A DNA stretch of 64,000 nt from Chlorophyllum brunneum (lineage: Eukaryota; Basidiomycota; Agaricomycetes; Agaricales; Agaricaceae). The stretch's first letter is position 1. Every line of letters begins with the position of its first letter. Below are positions 37,148 through 49,003 of this stretch, in pieces. The stretch covers positions 372,001 to 436,000 of the forward strand of contig OY756150.1 of the NCBI GenBank assembly GCA_963576785.1. Direction: 5' to 3'. The notes below the pieces were generated by a model. It made no database searches. It was not told where the DNA came from and saw nothing but the letters and a program-made list of their open reading frames with translations. A program made the translations under genes and the position numbers.

Positions 37148-38420
37148 TGTTACAGATTTGGCTACTAAGGGCAATCAAAGAGGATGCAACCTCTAGGATA
37201 TGGCCTTAATACCTATCTCAGCCAAGTAACCAGATAAGCAAATGTTATCAAACTGTTATTACTCAACCAAGAAATGGGAATTCTGTTTATCTCATAGCTC
37301 TGAGTGATGAGGGCAAGTAGAGAATAAGCAGTTAAACAATCTTCTATTGATTGACAGCAACTATCAATGGAAACTCTTCTTGGGCAATCAAGAAGGCTAT
37401 CCCTGTAGAAGATCAAAGCTTAAGCTTTGACTTCCTAATACAGTTGGCTATTTATACTAACTACTTCTTTTCTATAAATACTATGGAGTATAGATAATGA
37501 GACTGAAACACATTTCACAATGTGAAACTGATAGATATGAAACTCAAGGTGAAACATTACTAAAGATAAATGTGAAACTGATAAAGATGAAACAGCTAAA
37601 CATAGAGCAAAGTAAAACTGATGATGGTGAAACAAATGAGCACTTACTTATCCTCAGAGATCTCAGATAACAATGATGGAGATTCATCAGAACAGCTGCA
37701 GTCACAAGATGTGCAGGATGAAGTGGTAGAAGGTGATGATGACAGTGGTGATGGAAGAACTACATCCATAGGATGATTAGAGTCGGATGATAGGGATGAT
37801 GTAGATGCAATTGGTTCCTCAGAGAGATAAGACTTGGGTGACTCGACAAAGGCTTGAGTAGATTGCAATAGTGGATGGGGAGAATCATCACTGTCACTAT
37901 TGGGTACAGTGGGTTCATCATCTGGTGATAGGTCTCTAGGTTGCATTTCTATGCAATAGATTCCATTGGCAATTTGTTGGTGAATGAGCACTTCAAGTGC
38001 TGGACCATGAGTGTATATGTAGGGGTGGATGTACTGCATAGTTTCTTCAGTAGTTGGTCATGCTTTCCAACCATTATTCCAGGTGCCATAGAGGTTGTTC
38101 TCAATGGTGCATAAGTAGAGTCCATCAGTATTGCATACATGTAAGTATGGTGTATATTTCCAGGCTAGTCAAAGTAGAGAGTTGATAATGGCATCATTGG
38201 ATCATGGTGGTAGGACAAGTGGTATTGCTTCTGGAAACTTGTCATAACCTCTGATGTAGGTTCGAGGTTTGAACATAACATATTGAGGTTGTACCTTAGA
38301 GTTGAACAAACAACATCCATGAGCCAGAATGGTTGAGTTAGGATCTGAGGAAGATGTTTTCTAGCATATACAAGGTAATATTTGTATGAAAGAGGGATTG
38401 CAAATACTTTGGATACCATT
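37148..38420 (-). repeat. R2b, best-preserved copy of repeat R2
   Basis: On the minus strand it runs from about 38420 to the TGTTACA end at 37148. It contains the R2 ORF (38039-37644) and, starting right after the stop codon, a ~490 bp LTR-like tail with a GAAAC box cluster (37500-37640), a TATAAATAG box near 37447 and a terminal TGTTACAG/CTGTAACA end. Confidence 0.75.
37644..38039 (-). pseudogene. R2 ORF: acidic Ser/Pro-rich C-terminal region of unknown protein
   Basis: This 131-residue frame has an ordered start (YIHPYIYTHGPALEVLIHQQ, then GIYCIEM) followed by an acidic tail rich in Ser, Asp and Pro with a Cys cluster (CTSCDCSCS). In the same frame the upstream sequence to about 38300 encodes peptides such as KPRTYIRGYDKFPEAIPLV and NTDGLYLCTIENNLYG, interrupted by three TGA stops, so the original protein was longer. 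The same protein is found decayed in R2a, R2c and R2d. No known family was recognised. Its stop codon directly precedes the LTR-like tail, so it is probably the last ORF of a retroelement. Confidence 0.5.
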
Positions 38421-40514
38421 AGTATTTCCTTTCTTTTTTTAATAATAGTGAAGGAGTTTTTACCAAAGAATGCAATTAGGATGAATAAAGAAAATGTAAT
38501 GAGAAGTTTGTTTTTGTTTCCTACTATCCATAATCAATGAGTCTATATCATATACTGTATGTTAAATTCAAAAAAGCCTGGGGGTAGGAGGAAGAGAATC
38601 TTAGAATGATAACATTCTCTAGGACAATTCAACATCCAATGCTATCCAAAAAATTTTATCTCATTTCTCCCACTTTTGTTGGTTTGTGTATGAACTTGCC
38701 ATAGTTAAGATAATCCCTCCTATAATTTCCCAAAATTGCATTGTGAGTAAATATTCTTTATCTGTTTCATCCAATCCTCTTATTCCCTCTCCTTCTTGTC
38801 TAGTTTGTTTCTGAATATGATGATGGTGTTAAGAGAGAAGAAGAGAAGAAATGATATAAAAAATGAAAAAAACCACCATAAAAGGTGTTTTTGGTGAAGA
38901 GTAATGTCCAGAGACAATATTCAACTGCTGCTACATCAGAGGAAGACATGTGTGCTTTGGGGGATGGGGTTTGTTGAAGAGGGAATAAAATAAAGAGAGA
39001 GAGATGGGTAGTTATAGTATCACATCCCCAAGATTGTCAGAGGTACATATAGTGCCCTTAGTTAAGTTGACCTCAGGTGGAAATGGATTTACTGAAGAAT
39101 TAAGGGCAGTACATGTGTTTAATTCATTTTTCAACCCTTGTGGAAGTGAAGATAACAGTAGAACAGTTTCATTTTAGTGCAAATAAGCAAGGTCAGCACC
39201 AGTCATGTTTTGATATATACCTACTGGAGAATATAGAAAGTACACTTCCAGGAGGTTTAGGAGTATGTTTGATTGTTAAAATGAGTTGGAGAGGGTGTTT
39301 TGACAATGTGTCAATGATATTTCTTGATTATCCATCATTACATCAAATGTAAATCTCTTCTTCCATTACTGACAAGCCAATGTTATATGACATTGCACAC
39401 AGCAGTTGCACAAATGGTTTTCAAAACTTTTGTTGACAGAAATTTTCTGGAGACCCATTGATTTGGATTGTGTATTGAGAGTTTTACATGGCCTATCAGA
39501 TTTTCCCATACTCACAAATGCTAACCACAGGATCCAGTGATCCAGGTCAGATAACCTTCCTTTGATTGTGGTGGAAACCTAGCAAAGTCACTTTCAACAC
39601 TTCTCCCCATTGTTGTGTCTTTCAAAAGGGATAGTCTTGCCAGAGAAAACTATTGGTATTTGCAGGGAAGAGTATATGTTATCATACCCTTGGCACTTGA
39701 TAGAAGAAGTAGCAAACATATTTGAAGGGGTTCCAAACACTCTATATGGGATTATGTTTCATGTTTGGTAATAGAATCAATACAATCAATTGACCAGGTC
39801 TTATAGGCACCCTAGAGAAGTCTGTCCAGTAGAGTGGAAGATTTGATAAAAGTGTTTGTGTTATACAGTCCTTTGCTGTCTACTCTCTGCTTCTAGCATG
39901 AATCTGGTCAAGTACAGATATTTATGGACAGCATCTTCTATAGGTGTTTCATCATGTCTTTCACTGTCTTGAGTGTGGCACTGGACAAGCAATACTATGT
40001 GCTTGAGGTGTGATAGGTCAGAGAAGGATAATCCTATGCATATTGAAATAAGTGAACTAAAGTTTTGGAAGTTCTTGGGAAGTATAATGCTGGCTTTCAC
40101 TACCTTCATAAGTTGGACCTTTATCTACACTCTATGTTTGGTATTGATTATGGTTCCCATTCTCTAGCACTGGGCTTGGGCTTGGGTGACAATGATGTCC
40201 AGAGTAGACAATACACCACTTCAAAGTCAGATGTTTTTCATGTGCTTTATCTTCAAGATGCTATCTGTCTTTGTAGGAGACACATTGGTGGTGTGTACAC
40301 TGCAACCTCAACTGAGTAACCAAACTCAATAAGTTCTTAGCTCAGTTACCTTTGGACAATTGGAAATAAAAAACCTGCTATTGTTACATTTCCATTACTG
40401 TGCTTTGTTGCATTTATTAGTAAGCCTTTATAGCTATTCCCTGTAAGTCTAAGTCCTAAAACAATGGAACATCAGCATGTGCCATTTGGCTGATGGTATT
40501 TGAGGTGTGACACT
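38421..40514. other. AT-rich region, possible relics
   Basis: Short frames at 39113-39352 (plus) and 39861-40109 (minus) have some protein-like composition, but no domain was recognised and no splice structure supports a gene. Confidence 0.35.
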
Positions 40515-41660
40515 TGCTATTATAGTTTTGGCTACTAAGAGCAATCAAAGAGGATGTGACCTCTAAGGTATAGCCTTAATACCTATCTCAGCCAAGTAAC
40601 CAGATAAGCAAACATTATCAAACTGTCATTACTCAACCAAGAAATGGAAATTCTGTTTATTCCATAACTCTTGAGTAATGAGGGTGAGTAAAAAATGAGC
40701 AGTTAAGCAACCTTCTATTGATTGATAGCAACTGTCAATGGAAACTCTTCTTGGACAATCAAGAAGGCTATCCCTGTAGAAGATCAAAGCTTAAGCTTTG
40801 ACGTCCTAATACAGTTGGCTATTTATACTAACTACTTCTTTTCTATAAATAATACGGAGTATAGATAACAAGACTGAAACGGGTTTCACAATATAAAACT
40901 AATAGATATGAAACACAAGCAAAATACTACTAAAGATAAACATGAAACTGATGAAAATGAAACAATTAAATATAGGACAGGGTGAAACTGATGACAGTGA
41001 AACAGATGAGTGCTTACTCATCCTCAGAGATCTCAGATAATAATGATAGAGATTCATCAGAACAGCTGCAGTCATAAGACATACAGAACAAGGTAGTAGA
41101 AGCTGATGATGGTGACGATAGTGGTGATGGAAGAATTGCATCCATAGGCTGATTGGGATTAGATAATAAGAATGACATAGTTGGTTCTTCAGAGAAGTAG
41201 GACTTGGGTAACTCAACAAAGGCTCAAGTAGATCACAATAGTGGATGGGGAGAGTTGTCACTGTTGCTACTGGGTACAGTGGGTTCATTGTCTGGTGATA
41301 GATCCTTTGGTTGCATCTCTATACAATAGATTCCTTTGGCAACTTGTTGGTGAATGAGAGCTTTGAGTACTAGTCTGCAAGTATACATATAGGGGTGGAT
41401 GTACTGCATTGTTTCTTTGGTGGTAGGTTACGCTTTCCAACTATTATTCCAGGTGCTATAGAGGTTGTTCTCAATGGTGTATAAGTAGATACCATTAGTA
41501 TCACATACATGTAAGTATGGTGCATATTTCCAAGTGAGTCAGAGTAGAGAGTTGATAATGGTATCATTGGATCATGGTGGTAGTACAAGTAGTATGGCTT
41601 TGGAAAACTTATTGTAACCTCTAACATAGGTTCAAGGTTCAGACATAACACTTGCTTATG
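40515..41660 (-). repeat. R2c, copy of repeat R2
   Basis: It aligns with R2b along its length, including the tail ORF, the GAAAC box cluster (about 40870-41010) and the TATAAATAG box. The ORF is broken by several stops, and the terminal bases are degraded. Confidence 0.7.
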
Positions 41661-42017
41661 TATCTACTGAATCCCAAAAAAGTTTGATGGTGGTTCCTAT
41701 CAATGACAGCTCTCACAATATGGTGAGTTTATTGTAATTTCACATCTTCCTTTGATACAGAAATTATACAGCATGAACCTTTATAGTACTGGTGAGATAC
41801 ACTCTGGTTTTTGGGACAAAGTAACCTACTCTTAGCCAACAGTATATATTGCATGGAGGGCTTGGTTAGTCAACAAATACACCTACAATGCTTTCTATGC
41901 ATATTTCATGGTATGTTGAAGTCAGGATTGGTACAGTCCACCCATTAATTCTTCTATTAGCATATATTATCCATTGTAGTTGAGAGTGCAGCTATCTATA
42001 TGTGAGTTTTTCAATGA
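41661..42017. other. AT-rich spacer
   Basis: No coding or repeat structure recognised between R2c and the duplicated segment. Confidence 0.4.
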
Positions 42018-42316
42018 CCATAATGTATTTCCTATTCATGATCCTTTTGGAATATGTAGGGTCTGGACACTCATACTACTTGTCATTGTTGCAAAGAACA
42101 TTATATTATGGTCAATCCTGCTCCCTGTTTCACCTACACTTTACAGCTGTACTATGATGTTGATCAGTGTTTGTCTTGGCTTGGGATGGGCCATTAGGTG
42201 GTCAGACAGTATAGAAGCTACAGTCCTTGGTGATACAGTTTGCAAGGCCAGAAAGTCCAAACCTGTATGATGTAGAGTCCAGTTACCACAATTCAAGTCA
42301 TTTAGAATGTCATATC

Positions 42317-42621
42317 TGTTATGAACTTAGTCTAGGACTCAGGTTACAAGTCTTTGGATAAAGACAAGGAAGTAGAAAGAAGAGAAAGGAATGATATGAT
42401 TGGTAAAGTATAAGAAATACATCAAGTATTACTATACTTTATATACTAGTAGTTGGTGCTAAGAATAAGGGAGCAGAGTAAAGAAGTCATAGAGGATGAG
42501 TAGAATGGGTTAGTAAGAGTACAGCCATAAGGGATGAAACAGGGGATGAAACGGATACATAGGAATGATGAGTATGATAGACACATGATAGGAATGTACT
42601 GTCTATCTATAGTTCATAACA
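42317..42621 (-). repeat. Gypsy-1 3' LTR
   Basis: It starts TGTTATGAAC and ends GTTCATAACA, a perfect 10-bp inverted repeat. It differs from the other LTR at roughly two dozen or more positions by eye, almost all transitions. Confidence 0.93.
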
Positions 42622-42639
42622 ATACCTCCCTTTTTATGT

Positions 42640-43480
42640 TCATGACCCCATGAAGTGTCATGGTCTACTTGTCATCTTGTTCTTTGTGTAAGGCGTTAAT
42701 GAGTTGATATTTAGTAGGACTGATCATCAGAGTTCCTGACTTGCATTGACATCCAATCCAGAAGGGGATGTGGTCTTGTTCTCCTCTAAAGAGGGCTACG
42801 GTGCATCCTTGGAATATAGCAGTATCATTAGTCTTGGTGGTGACAAGGTTGTGAACTATCTCAGTAGATATCTCCTAGCTCCTTGGATGTTAAGATGGTA
42901 TTAGCTGTGTACAGTCTGATTATTTTGCTGAAACAATCAACTATGACAAGTATTGCATCGTATCCCTCTGACTCTGGTAATAGTACTATCATGTTGATTG
43001 ATATCTCTTGCCAAGGTTCAGCTGGTGTCAGTAGTGGGTGGAGATGTGTTGTCAGTCTTGTTTGGAGTATTTTGTTTTGTTGGCATGCCTCACATCCTTT
43101 GATGTACTGTTTGACGTTGTTGCACATTTGAGGCTACCAATAACTCCATTTAAGGAGTTTGATCATTCAGTATTGTCCTGGGTATCCTACATCTGTCTTG
43201 TCATGGTGTTGTCAGAGTATTTCTTGTCATATTTGGCTGTTGGGTGGAACATATATTTTTCCTTCAAACATTGGTATTCCATCTGTTTCCCATATCTCCT
43301 TTGGTCATCTCTCCTTTTCCTTCAGCCACTGTGTTTCCTTTTTTGTTTTCTTTTGCAGTTGGTGTTTCAGATCTTCTTCTCCTGAGATCTTCCAGATTTG
43401 TTGGATCACAGTAATTGTGTTGTCATCAAATAAATGGTCAGATAAAAAGATAATATCGGTGTTGTCTCGGGTGGTATCAG
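42640..43480 (-). pseudogene. Gypsy-1 integrase
   Basis: The N-terminal zinc domain can be read as HHDKTDVGYPGQY with CEACQQNK at about 43080, forming the His-His-Cys-Cys pattern. The start of the catalytic core is visible in 43127-42861 (PWQEISINMIVLLPESEGYDA, VIVDCFSKI); the first catalytic Asp position of the core reads Asn (INMI). The C-terminal part is largely decayed before the polypurine tract. Confidence 0.78.
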
Positions 43481-44650
43481 TTTTTGTTAATCTTGATAAG
43501 ATGTCGGCTTTTGTGTTGGTCTTTCCAGGAATGTGTTTCAGTGTGTAATGGTATTCTTGTAGCTCTATCTGCTACCTTGCTTATTGTCCTGTAAGTTGTT
43601 GTGGTTTTTGGAAATATTCCAGGTTCTTGTGATCAGTCCAGATTTCAAATGGTTTATCAGTATTGAGTAGGTATTGTCTCCAGGTTTTGATTGCTTCTCG
43701 GATGGCTAGTAATTCTTTGTTGTATATCTGATAGTTTTGTTCTGTGGGTGTCATCATTCTTGAGTAGAATGCAATTGGGTGCTAATGTTCTTTCTGTTTC
43801 TGTGATAGTACTGCTCCTACTCCATAGCCTGATACATCTACTTCCACTCTGTATTATCCTTTGTCTTGTGACATTGCTAGTACTGGCTCACTTATGACTT
43901 TTTCCTTGACCTTTTCGAAGGCTTGTTGTTGTTGTTCCGTCCATACCCATTGCATGTCTTTCTTCTTCAACTTATGTAAAGGGGCTGCTATGTTGCTGAA
44001 GTTGTGTATGAATTGTTGGTAGAAGTTTGTGAAGTCTAGAAATTTTTTGACATCTTTCAGGGATTTGGGTGTTGGCCATTCCTTTACTGCTTTCACCTTC
44101 TCCTCCTCCATTTTAACACTATCTTGTCCAACCACAAATCCCAATATTGGTATTTCTTTTGTATCAAATAGGCACTTTGACCTTTTGAAATATAGCTGGT
44201 GTTTTGCCACAATATCAAGAAATTGCTTCATTCTGTCCTCAAGTTGCTGTTGTGTTGTTCCTGGGATGAAGTCATCCATGTAGTTGATGACTGCTCCTTT
44301 GTGTAGTATCTCTCGAAAGACCATGTTCATCATCCTTTGGAATGTTGCTGGCAAGTTGCTCATTCCGAAAAACATGACTGTTGGTTCGAATAGTCTGTTG
44401 TTTGTTATGAATGCTGCTTTCCATTCATTGCCTTCCCTTATTCTGACATTATTGTATCCCCAGATGATGTCGAGTTTGTTGAAGACTTTTGCATTCTTGA
44501 GTCAGTCAATAAGTTTGCTTATGAGTAGAAGTGGCATTTTATCTTTGATTGTGTGTTTGTTTAACTTCTTATAGTCTTGTACCAGTTGTTTAGTTCCATC
44601 TTTCTTGGGTATAAAGAAGTATGGGGTGGCATAGGGGGACTGTAGTCAAA
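43480..44650 (-). pseudogene. Gypsy-1 reverse transcriptase and RNase H
   Basis: The region 44650-44376 holds LVQDYKKLN and FNKLDIIWGYNNVRI (motif A region) with stops. The open frame 44375-43854 holds FFGMSNLPATFQ, the YMDD catalytic box, LGFVVG and the thumb/connection. RNase H follows to about 43490 with PIAFYSRMMTPTEQNY, KELLAI and TDHKNLEYF. The order matches Ty3/gypsy elements. Confidence 0.88.
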
Positions 44651-44651
44651 T

Positions 44652-45353
44652 TCATCCTGAAGCAATATTCTTATTGAGGAATTTCTGCAGTTCTTGCTTT
44701 TCTGTTAATGTCATTGGGTAGACTTTGGACTGTAGTACTAGTAGTGTGTCTTCTGACAAGTTTATTTCGTGGTTCCAGATTGTGTGTTCTGGCAGTTTAT
44801 CAAAGTTCTTCTTGTTGAACAGGTGCATATATTGCTGTAAATATGTTGGTAGGTCTTCTGGGTTGGTCTGGTCCATTTTCTTTTCCTCTATGTGTTCTTT
44901 TACTATGCATATTCTCTCGTTGAACCATATGTCATTGTGGTGCATGGTACAATCCTTCGGGCATCTGTTGAAGCATATTATATTGTTTGTCCAATTGATT
45001 TCTGGGTTGTGTTTGACTAGCCAGTCATGTCCAAGGTATAGGTCTGCACTCTCCAGTTGTGTTACCACTGCTTTGATTCCCCCCATGTGCTTACCACTGC
45101 TCAATACTAGTTGTGCCATATTGGTTATTTCTCCTTTCTTGTTTTCAGTTCCATCAGCATTGATTACTTGTATTGGGGTTTTGAGGGATCTGGTTGTGAT
45201 TCTTTCTTCTTCTACTATTCTCTGTGCTATGCATGTGTGGGTGCATCTAGAATCTACCAGTGTGGTGATTTGTTTAGGTCCCTTCTTTGTTCTGATTGTT
45301 AAATTGAGGAGAAGTTCACTGTCAAGTTCTGTTTCTGTGGAATCACATATCAT
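44652..45353 (-). pseudogene. Gypsy-1 aspartic protease and start of RT
   Basis: A 233-residue open frame has TLVDSRCTHTCI where retroelement proteases have D-S/T-G, so the active-site Gly appears changed to Arg by one base. It continues with LYLGHDWLVKHNPEINW, the typical end of a Ty3-type protease, and the linker to RT. The protease would process gag-pol; here it is probably inactive. Confidence 0.8.
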
Positions 45354-45382
45354 CTATTGTGAAGTAAAACAGGAACTCTAGG

Positions 45383-46265
45383 TTTTTTGGCTCATAGGTT
45401 TGTGCCTACTTGGAGCCTTTGGCAAAATCCATTTTTGCCTCTTCTTCTTGCTCAGTTTCCTCAGTAACCTCTCTGATGTGTGCTTTCTTCGGTACTTTAC
45501 AATTCTTCGAGATGTGGCCTTGCTTATCACAATTATAGCACATTATTTTGGTGTATGTGACCTTCATCTTCTTATGGCAATATTTGGCAATATGCCCATA
45601 TAGGTTACAGTTGAAACATCTTGGTTTACTGTTCTGATTGGTGTCTGCCCTCTGTCTACCAATCTCTATTGGTTGTCCTCCACCTCCATATGTGACTCCT
45701 GTGCTTGTTCTGACATCTCCTTGAGTGATGTCTGCTATTTTGTATCCTTGTCCTACTGCAAGGATTGTGTTCCTCCATTTACTGTAAGTGTCTGGGATTG
45801 AGGCTGATAGATAGCCTACAATAGTTTGGATGATGTCTGCTCTGATGTGTCATTTGAGAAGAAATATGGCATGTGTATCATTTGTTTTTGCTTGGGTTTT
45901 CAATGCTTCGAACTCTATTAAGAAGTCCACAGTGTTCCTCTTTCCCTGTTTGAACAACTTGATTTCCCCTTCTGCTATTGCTTTTCTATTCCCCAAGGAG
46001 AAGATAGCTACCATCTCCTTTGTGAAGTTATTGAACTCTGGTGTTTTCTTGTCTTAAATTGTTTGTAACTTGGCATTGGTGTAAGGTCCTGCTAATCCTC
46101 CTTTTATTTGTGCTAATACTCCAATTATCTTTTGTTTGTTATCATTGATCTTGTTGAAGAGTGTCCATAAGGACATTACTCTCCACCAATCATCAAACTT
46201 GGTTCTATCTCCATTGAAGTATCCTGGTTCTGGGCTAGGTTTTTTGGGAAGTTGATTTCATTAGC
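45383..46265 (-). pseudogene. Gypsy-1 gag with two CCHC knuckles
   Basis: Minus-strand frames encode a gag capsid-like region, then CFNCNLYGHIAKYC and CYNCDKQGHISKNC, two C-x2-C-x4-H-x4-C knuckles at about 45610 and 45530, then an acidic Glu-rich tail leading into protease. A related gag piece lies at 47667-48044. Several stops interrupt it. Confidence 0.8.
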
Positions 46266-46736
46266 CATCTCTGATTTTGTCTCTGGTTCACTTTGTTTGT
46301 TCTCGTGGGTTTTGGCAACTTTTATGTCAGATGTTTTGGATTCTCTGTTTTCATAGGTCTCGGCAATTTCTATATTGGATGTGGCTTCAGCAATTTCTGT
46401 GTTGAATGGGGTCTTGGTGGCTTCTATATTGGATATGGTCTCAGCAACATTTGTATTGATTAGGGTCTCAAAAAGAGTTATGTCTTTGTCTATACTGTGT
46501 TTGGATTTCTGCTACTTAAGGCCTTCAGAGATTTCTGGTTCTGTTTGTCATTTGGATCCAGTAGTTACTGGTGATCCCTGGATGTCTGTTGGTCTCAGAG
46601 CTCTTGGTCTTCTTGGTATTCTCGATGAGCTACTGCTGCTCATATACTGTTGTCCTGGTTGGAAACTATTATTCCAAGCCTAGCTATGAATAGTGGCACC
46701 TCTCTTGCAAGGTGAGTCAAATGACACTTTACCAAA

Positions 46737-47041
46737 TGTTACAACCTTAGTCTAGGACTCAGGTTGCAAGTCTTTGGATAAAGACAAGGAAGTAAAGAAA
46801 AGAGAAAGGGATGATATGATTAGTAAAGTGTAAGGAATACATCAAGTATTACTACACTTTATATACTAGTGGTTGGTGCTAAGAATAAGAGGATGGAGTA
46901 AAGAAGTCATAGGGGATGAGTAGAATGAGTCAGTAGGAGTACAGCCATAAGGGATGAAACAGAAAATGAAACGGATACACAAGAATGATGAGTATGATGG
47001 GCATATGATGGGAATGTAGTGTCTATCTATAGTTCATAACA
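46737..47041 (-). repeat. Gypsy-1 5' LTR
   Basis: Same length as the partner LTR and the same right end (GTTCATAACA); the left end is mutated to TGTTACAACC. The bases just inside (TTTGGTAAAGTG on the minus strand) are where a primer-binding site is expected. Confidence 0.93.
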
Positions 47042-47648
47042 ATATCAATGAGACATCAGGTTAGAATAGAACTGTCTAGCTTTCCCCAATATTTCACAGA
47101 CTATTTTGTACACAGTGCTCATATGCCAGACACAATTATTATATAATCCAGGAATTTTCACCCACTACATACTGTTGAAGTCCAAACACAATCTATACAT
47201 ATTTTTTGCTCCTGAGGGGCTAGGATCATGATATAATACTATTATGTTATTGAAAAACACTCTAGTGACCAAATTGGAGTAAAAGTATTATCTTTCTTGC
47301 TCCAGTCTGTGATTGGAACCTCCAAGATGAACCAGAAAAATTATAAGATGATGTGGGAAGTTTAAATATGTCCCAGAGTAATCAGTAGAGACTAAAACCT
47401 GCAGTAGGAATGACTTTACTCCAGCTAGTGTATACCTATGTGATTATTTCTTTGAATCTAGCATTTTCATGATCTGTCACCTCTCCTTAGGACATTAGTT
47501 CTGAAATGAAGTAGAATGCAATCCAAGGCTCAAATTCCACCATCCGTCAAACATTCCAGTGATAATCAACTGGATTAGGACATCAATTGGGCACCCCAAT
47601 TCCTGATGGTGTTAGTGCAGTTAAAACAGCCATCTCCCTGGATAACTC

Positions 47649-47666
47649 CTGTTATGAACTATAGAT
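47649..47666 (-). repeat. 18-bp remnant identical to a Gypsy-1 LTR end
   Basis: TGTTATGAACTATAGATA is the exact reverse complement of the last 18 bases of the Gypsy-1 LTR. It joins the duplicated host-like segment to the gag fragment that follows. Confidence 0.65.
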
Positions 47667-48044
47667 AACCCATTCTGGTCAGTGTCTGCTTTCTGTTGCT
47701 TTATCTCCATTGGTTGCCCTCCTCTTCTGTAAGTGACTTCTGTTGTAGTTCTGACATCTCTGTAGGTAATGTTGGTTGTTTTGTATCCTTGCCCTACTAT
47801 GAGGATCATGGTTTTCCATTTGTTGTAGGTGGTTGGGATAGATGTTGTCAGATATCCTATAATAGTTCAGATAATATCTGCTCTGGTGTAGTATTTTAGG
47901 AGGAAAATGGTGTATGCCATCTGTTCCAGTCTGAACTTTCAATGCCTCAAACTCAATTAAGAAGTTGGCAGCATTCCTCTTTCCTTGTTTAAACAACTCA
48001 ATTTCTCCTTCTGTGATAGCCTTTCTATTCTCCAAGGAGAATGT
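47667..48044 (-). pseudogene. Gypsy-2 gag fragment
   Basis: The minus-strand peptide LENRKAITEGEIELFKQGKR and the following sequence match the Gypsy-1 gag region at 45670-46010, including the same order of short motifs. The start of gag and the leader are missing: the gag sequence joins the LTR end at 48045 directly. Frameshifts follow near 47900. Confidence 0.75.
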
Positions 48045-48497
48045 TGTTGTCATTTGCACTTTCTAAGCTGCATTCCATATGACTAGCTCTTCAGTAGATT
48101 AGTAATATTCTTTCTCTAATATTTGTTATCAAGGCTATGCCTCTGACTCATATTATGCACCATTTTCTCATGTATTTCATGAGCTGACTGATACTCTGTC
48201 ACTCTAATTATCCTACTGGACACCACTGGGCAATCACAGTGTTTCAAGGGACTCTGTAGTCATTACTGACTCATTATGCTTACTTATTACTTGTAGGTCT
48301 TAAGGTTTTACATCCTGGACATTTAGTATATAAAACAGCATATATTCCCTTTATTTCTTTAGATAATCTACTTGTATTCTCCATGCTCTACTCAACTTTC
48401 ACAGTAACTCTACTTAGTTCTAACCAGACTAACCCATCTTTTATATCAATAAGTCAGACCATCTATCTACTACTGCATAGTACTATGCTGTTCAACA
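48045..48497 (-). repeat. Gypsy-2 LTR (R3 family)
   Basis: It begins TGTTGAACAGCA (minus strand, at 48497) and ends GACAACA (48045). It is the same family as the solo LTR 21627-31415 and the partial LTR at 50999-51417. Confidence 0.8.
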
Positions 48498-49003
48498 GGT
48501 TATAGGCCCTGGATCACCTGTTCCCCATATACCATGACTGGCTGCAAGTAGGTTGTAGATAGGCTGATCTGACCAGTCCTGTAAAGTATGGTCTTTTCAG
48601 CCCATTCCTCTAACACAACTTGATCATTTCATATTCTATTGAAGGCTTCCATATGAGGGTTCATAGCTTGAACAGTATAATAGTACAGATCTGATTGCTC
48701 ACAAATCTAATCACTAATTATGTCCATATTTAGACTACAATATCTTCTCCTATCTTTGTAGTTCTCAGCTTGATCCCTACTTTCTTGAGCTCTGCCAACT
48801 ATAACAAATGGGTTGATTAGATGCAGGATGCATTTGACCTCATTTCTATAGATAGTACCTCAATCCTCGGAGATAAATATTTGCTGATACTCCTGTTGCA
48901 AATTCATACTCTTGTCCCTACTTACACTATTGACCCTCTGCCAACTGGAGTGCACACACTTGAGCATGCAGCTCATATCCATCTTCATCATATAGTCTAC
49001 TTA
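48498..49003. other. AT-rich spacer
   Basis: No gene recognised; a 62-residue plus-strand ORF at 48821-49009 has no supporting feature. Confidence 0.4.

Larger units (their letters stand above)
42317..47041 (-). mobile_element. Gypsy-1: complete Ty3/gypsy element, decayed
   Basis: Two 305-bp LTRs bound a minus-strand element with gag, protease, RT, RNase H and integrase in gypsy order. The target duplication ATATC is at 42312-42316 and 47042-47046. A purine-rich tract (read on minus as AAAAAGGGAGG) precedes the 3' LTR. Total length is 4725 bp. Confidence 0.95.
42018..47648. repeat. CpG-depleted copy of the 57.3-58.4 kb segment, interrupted by gypsy
   Basis: Positions 42018-42316 align with about 57275-57571, and 47047-47648 with about 57567-58370. 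A stretch of about 250 bp at 57.6-57.85 kb has no counterpart here. Differences are mainly CpG to TpG or CpA. No intact ORF is shared between the copies. Confidence 0.75.

Noticed and set aside
43038..43548. Plus-strand hydrophobic ORFs resembling membrane proteins
   Set aside because: They are antisense to Gypsy-1 RNase H and integrase.
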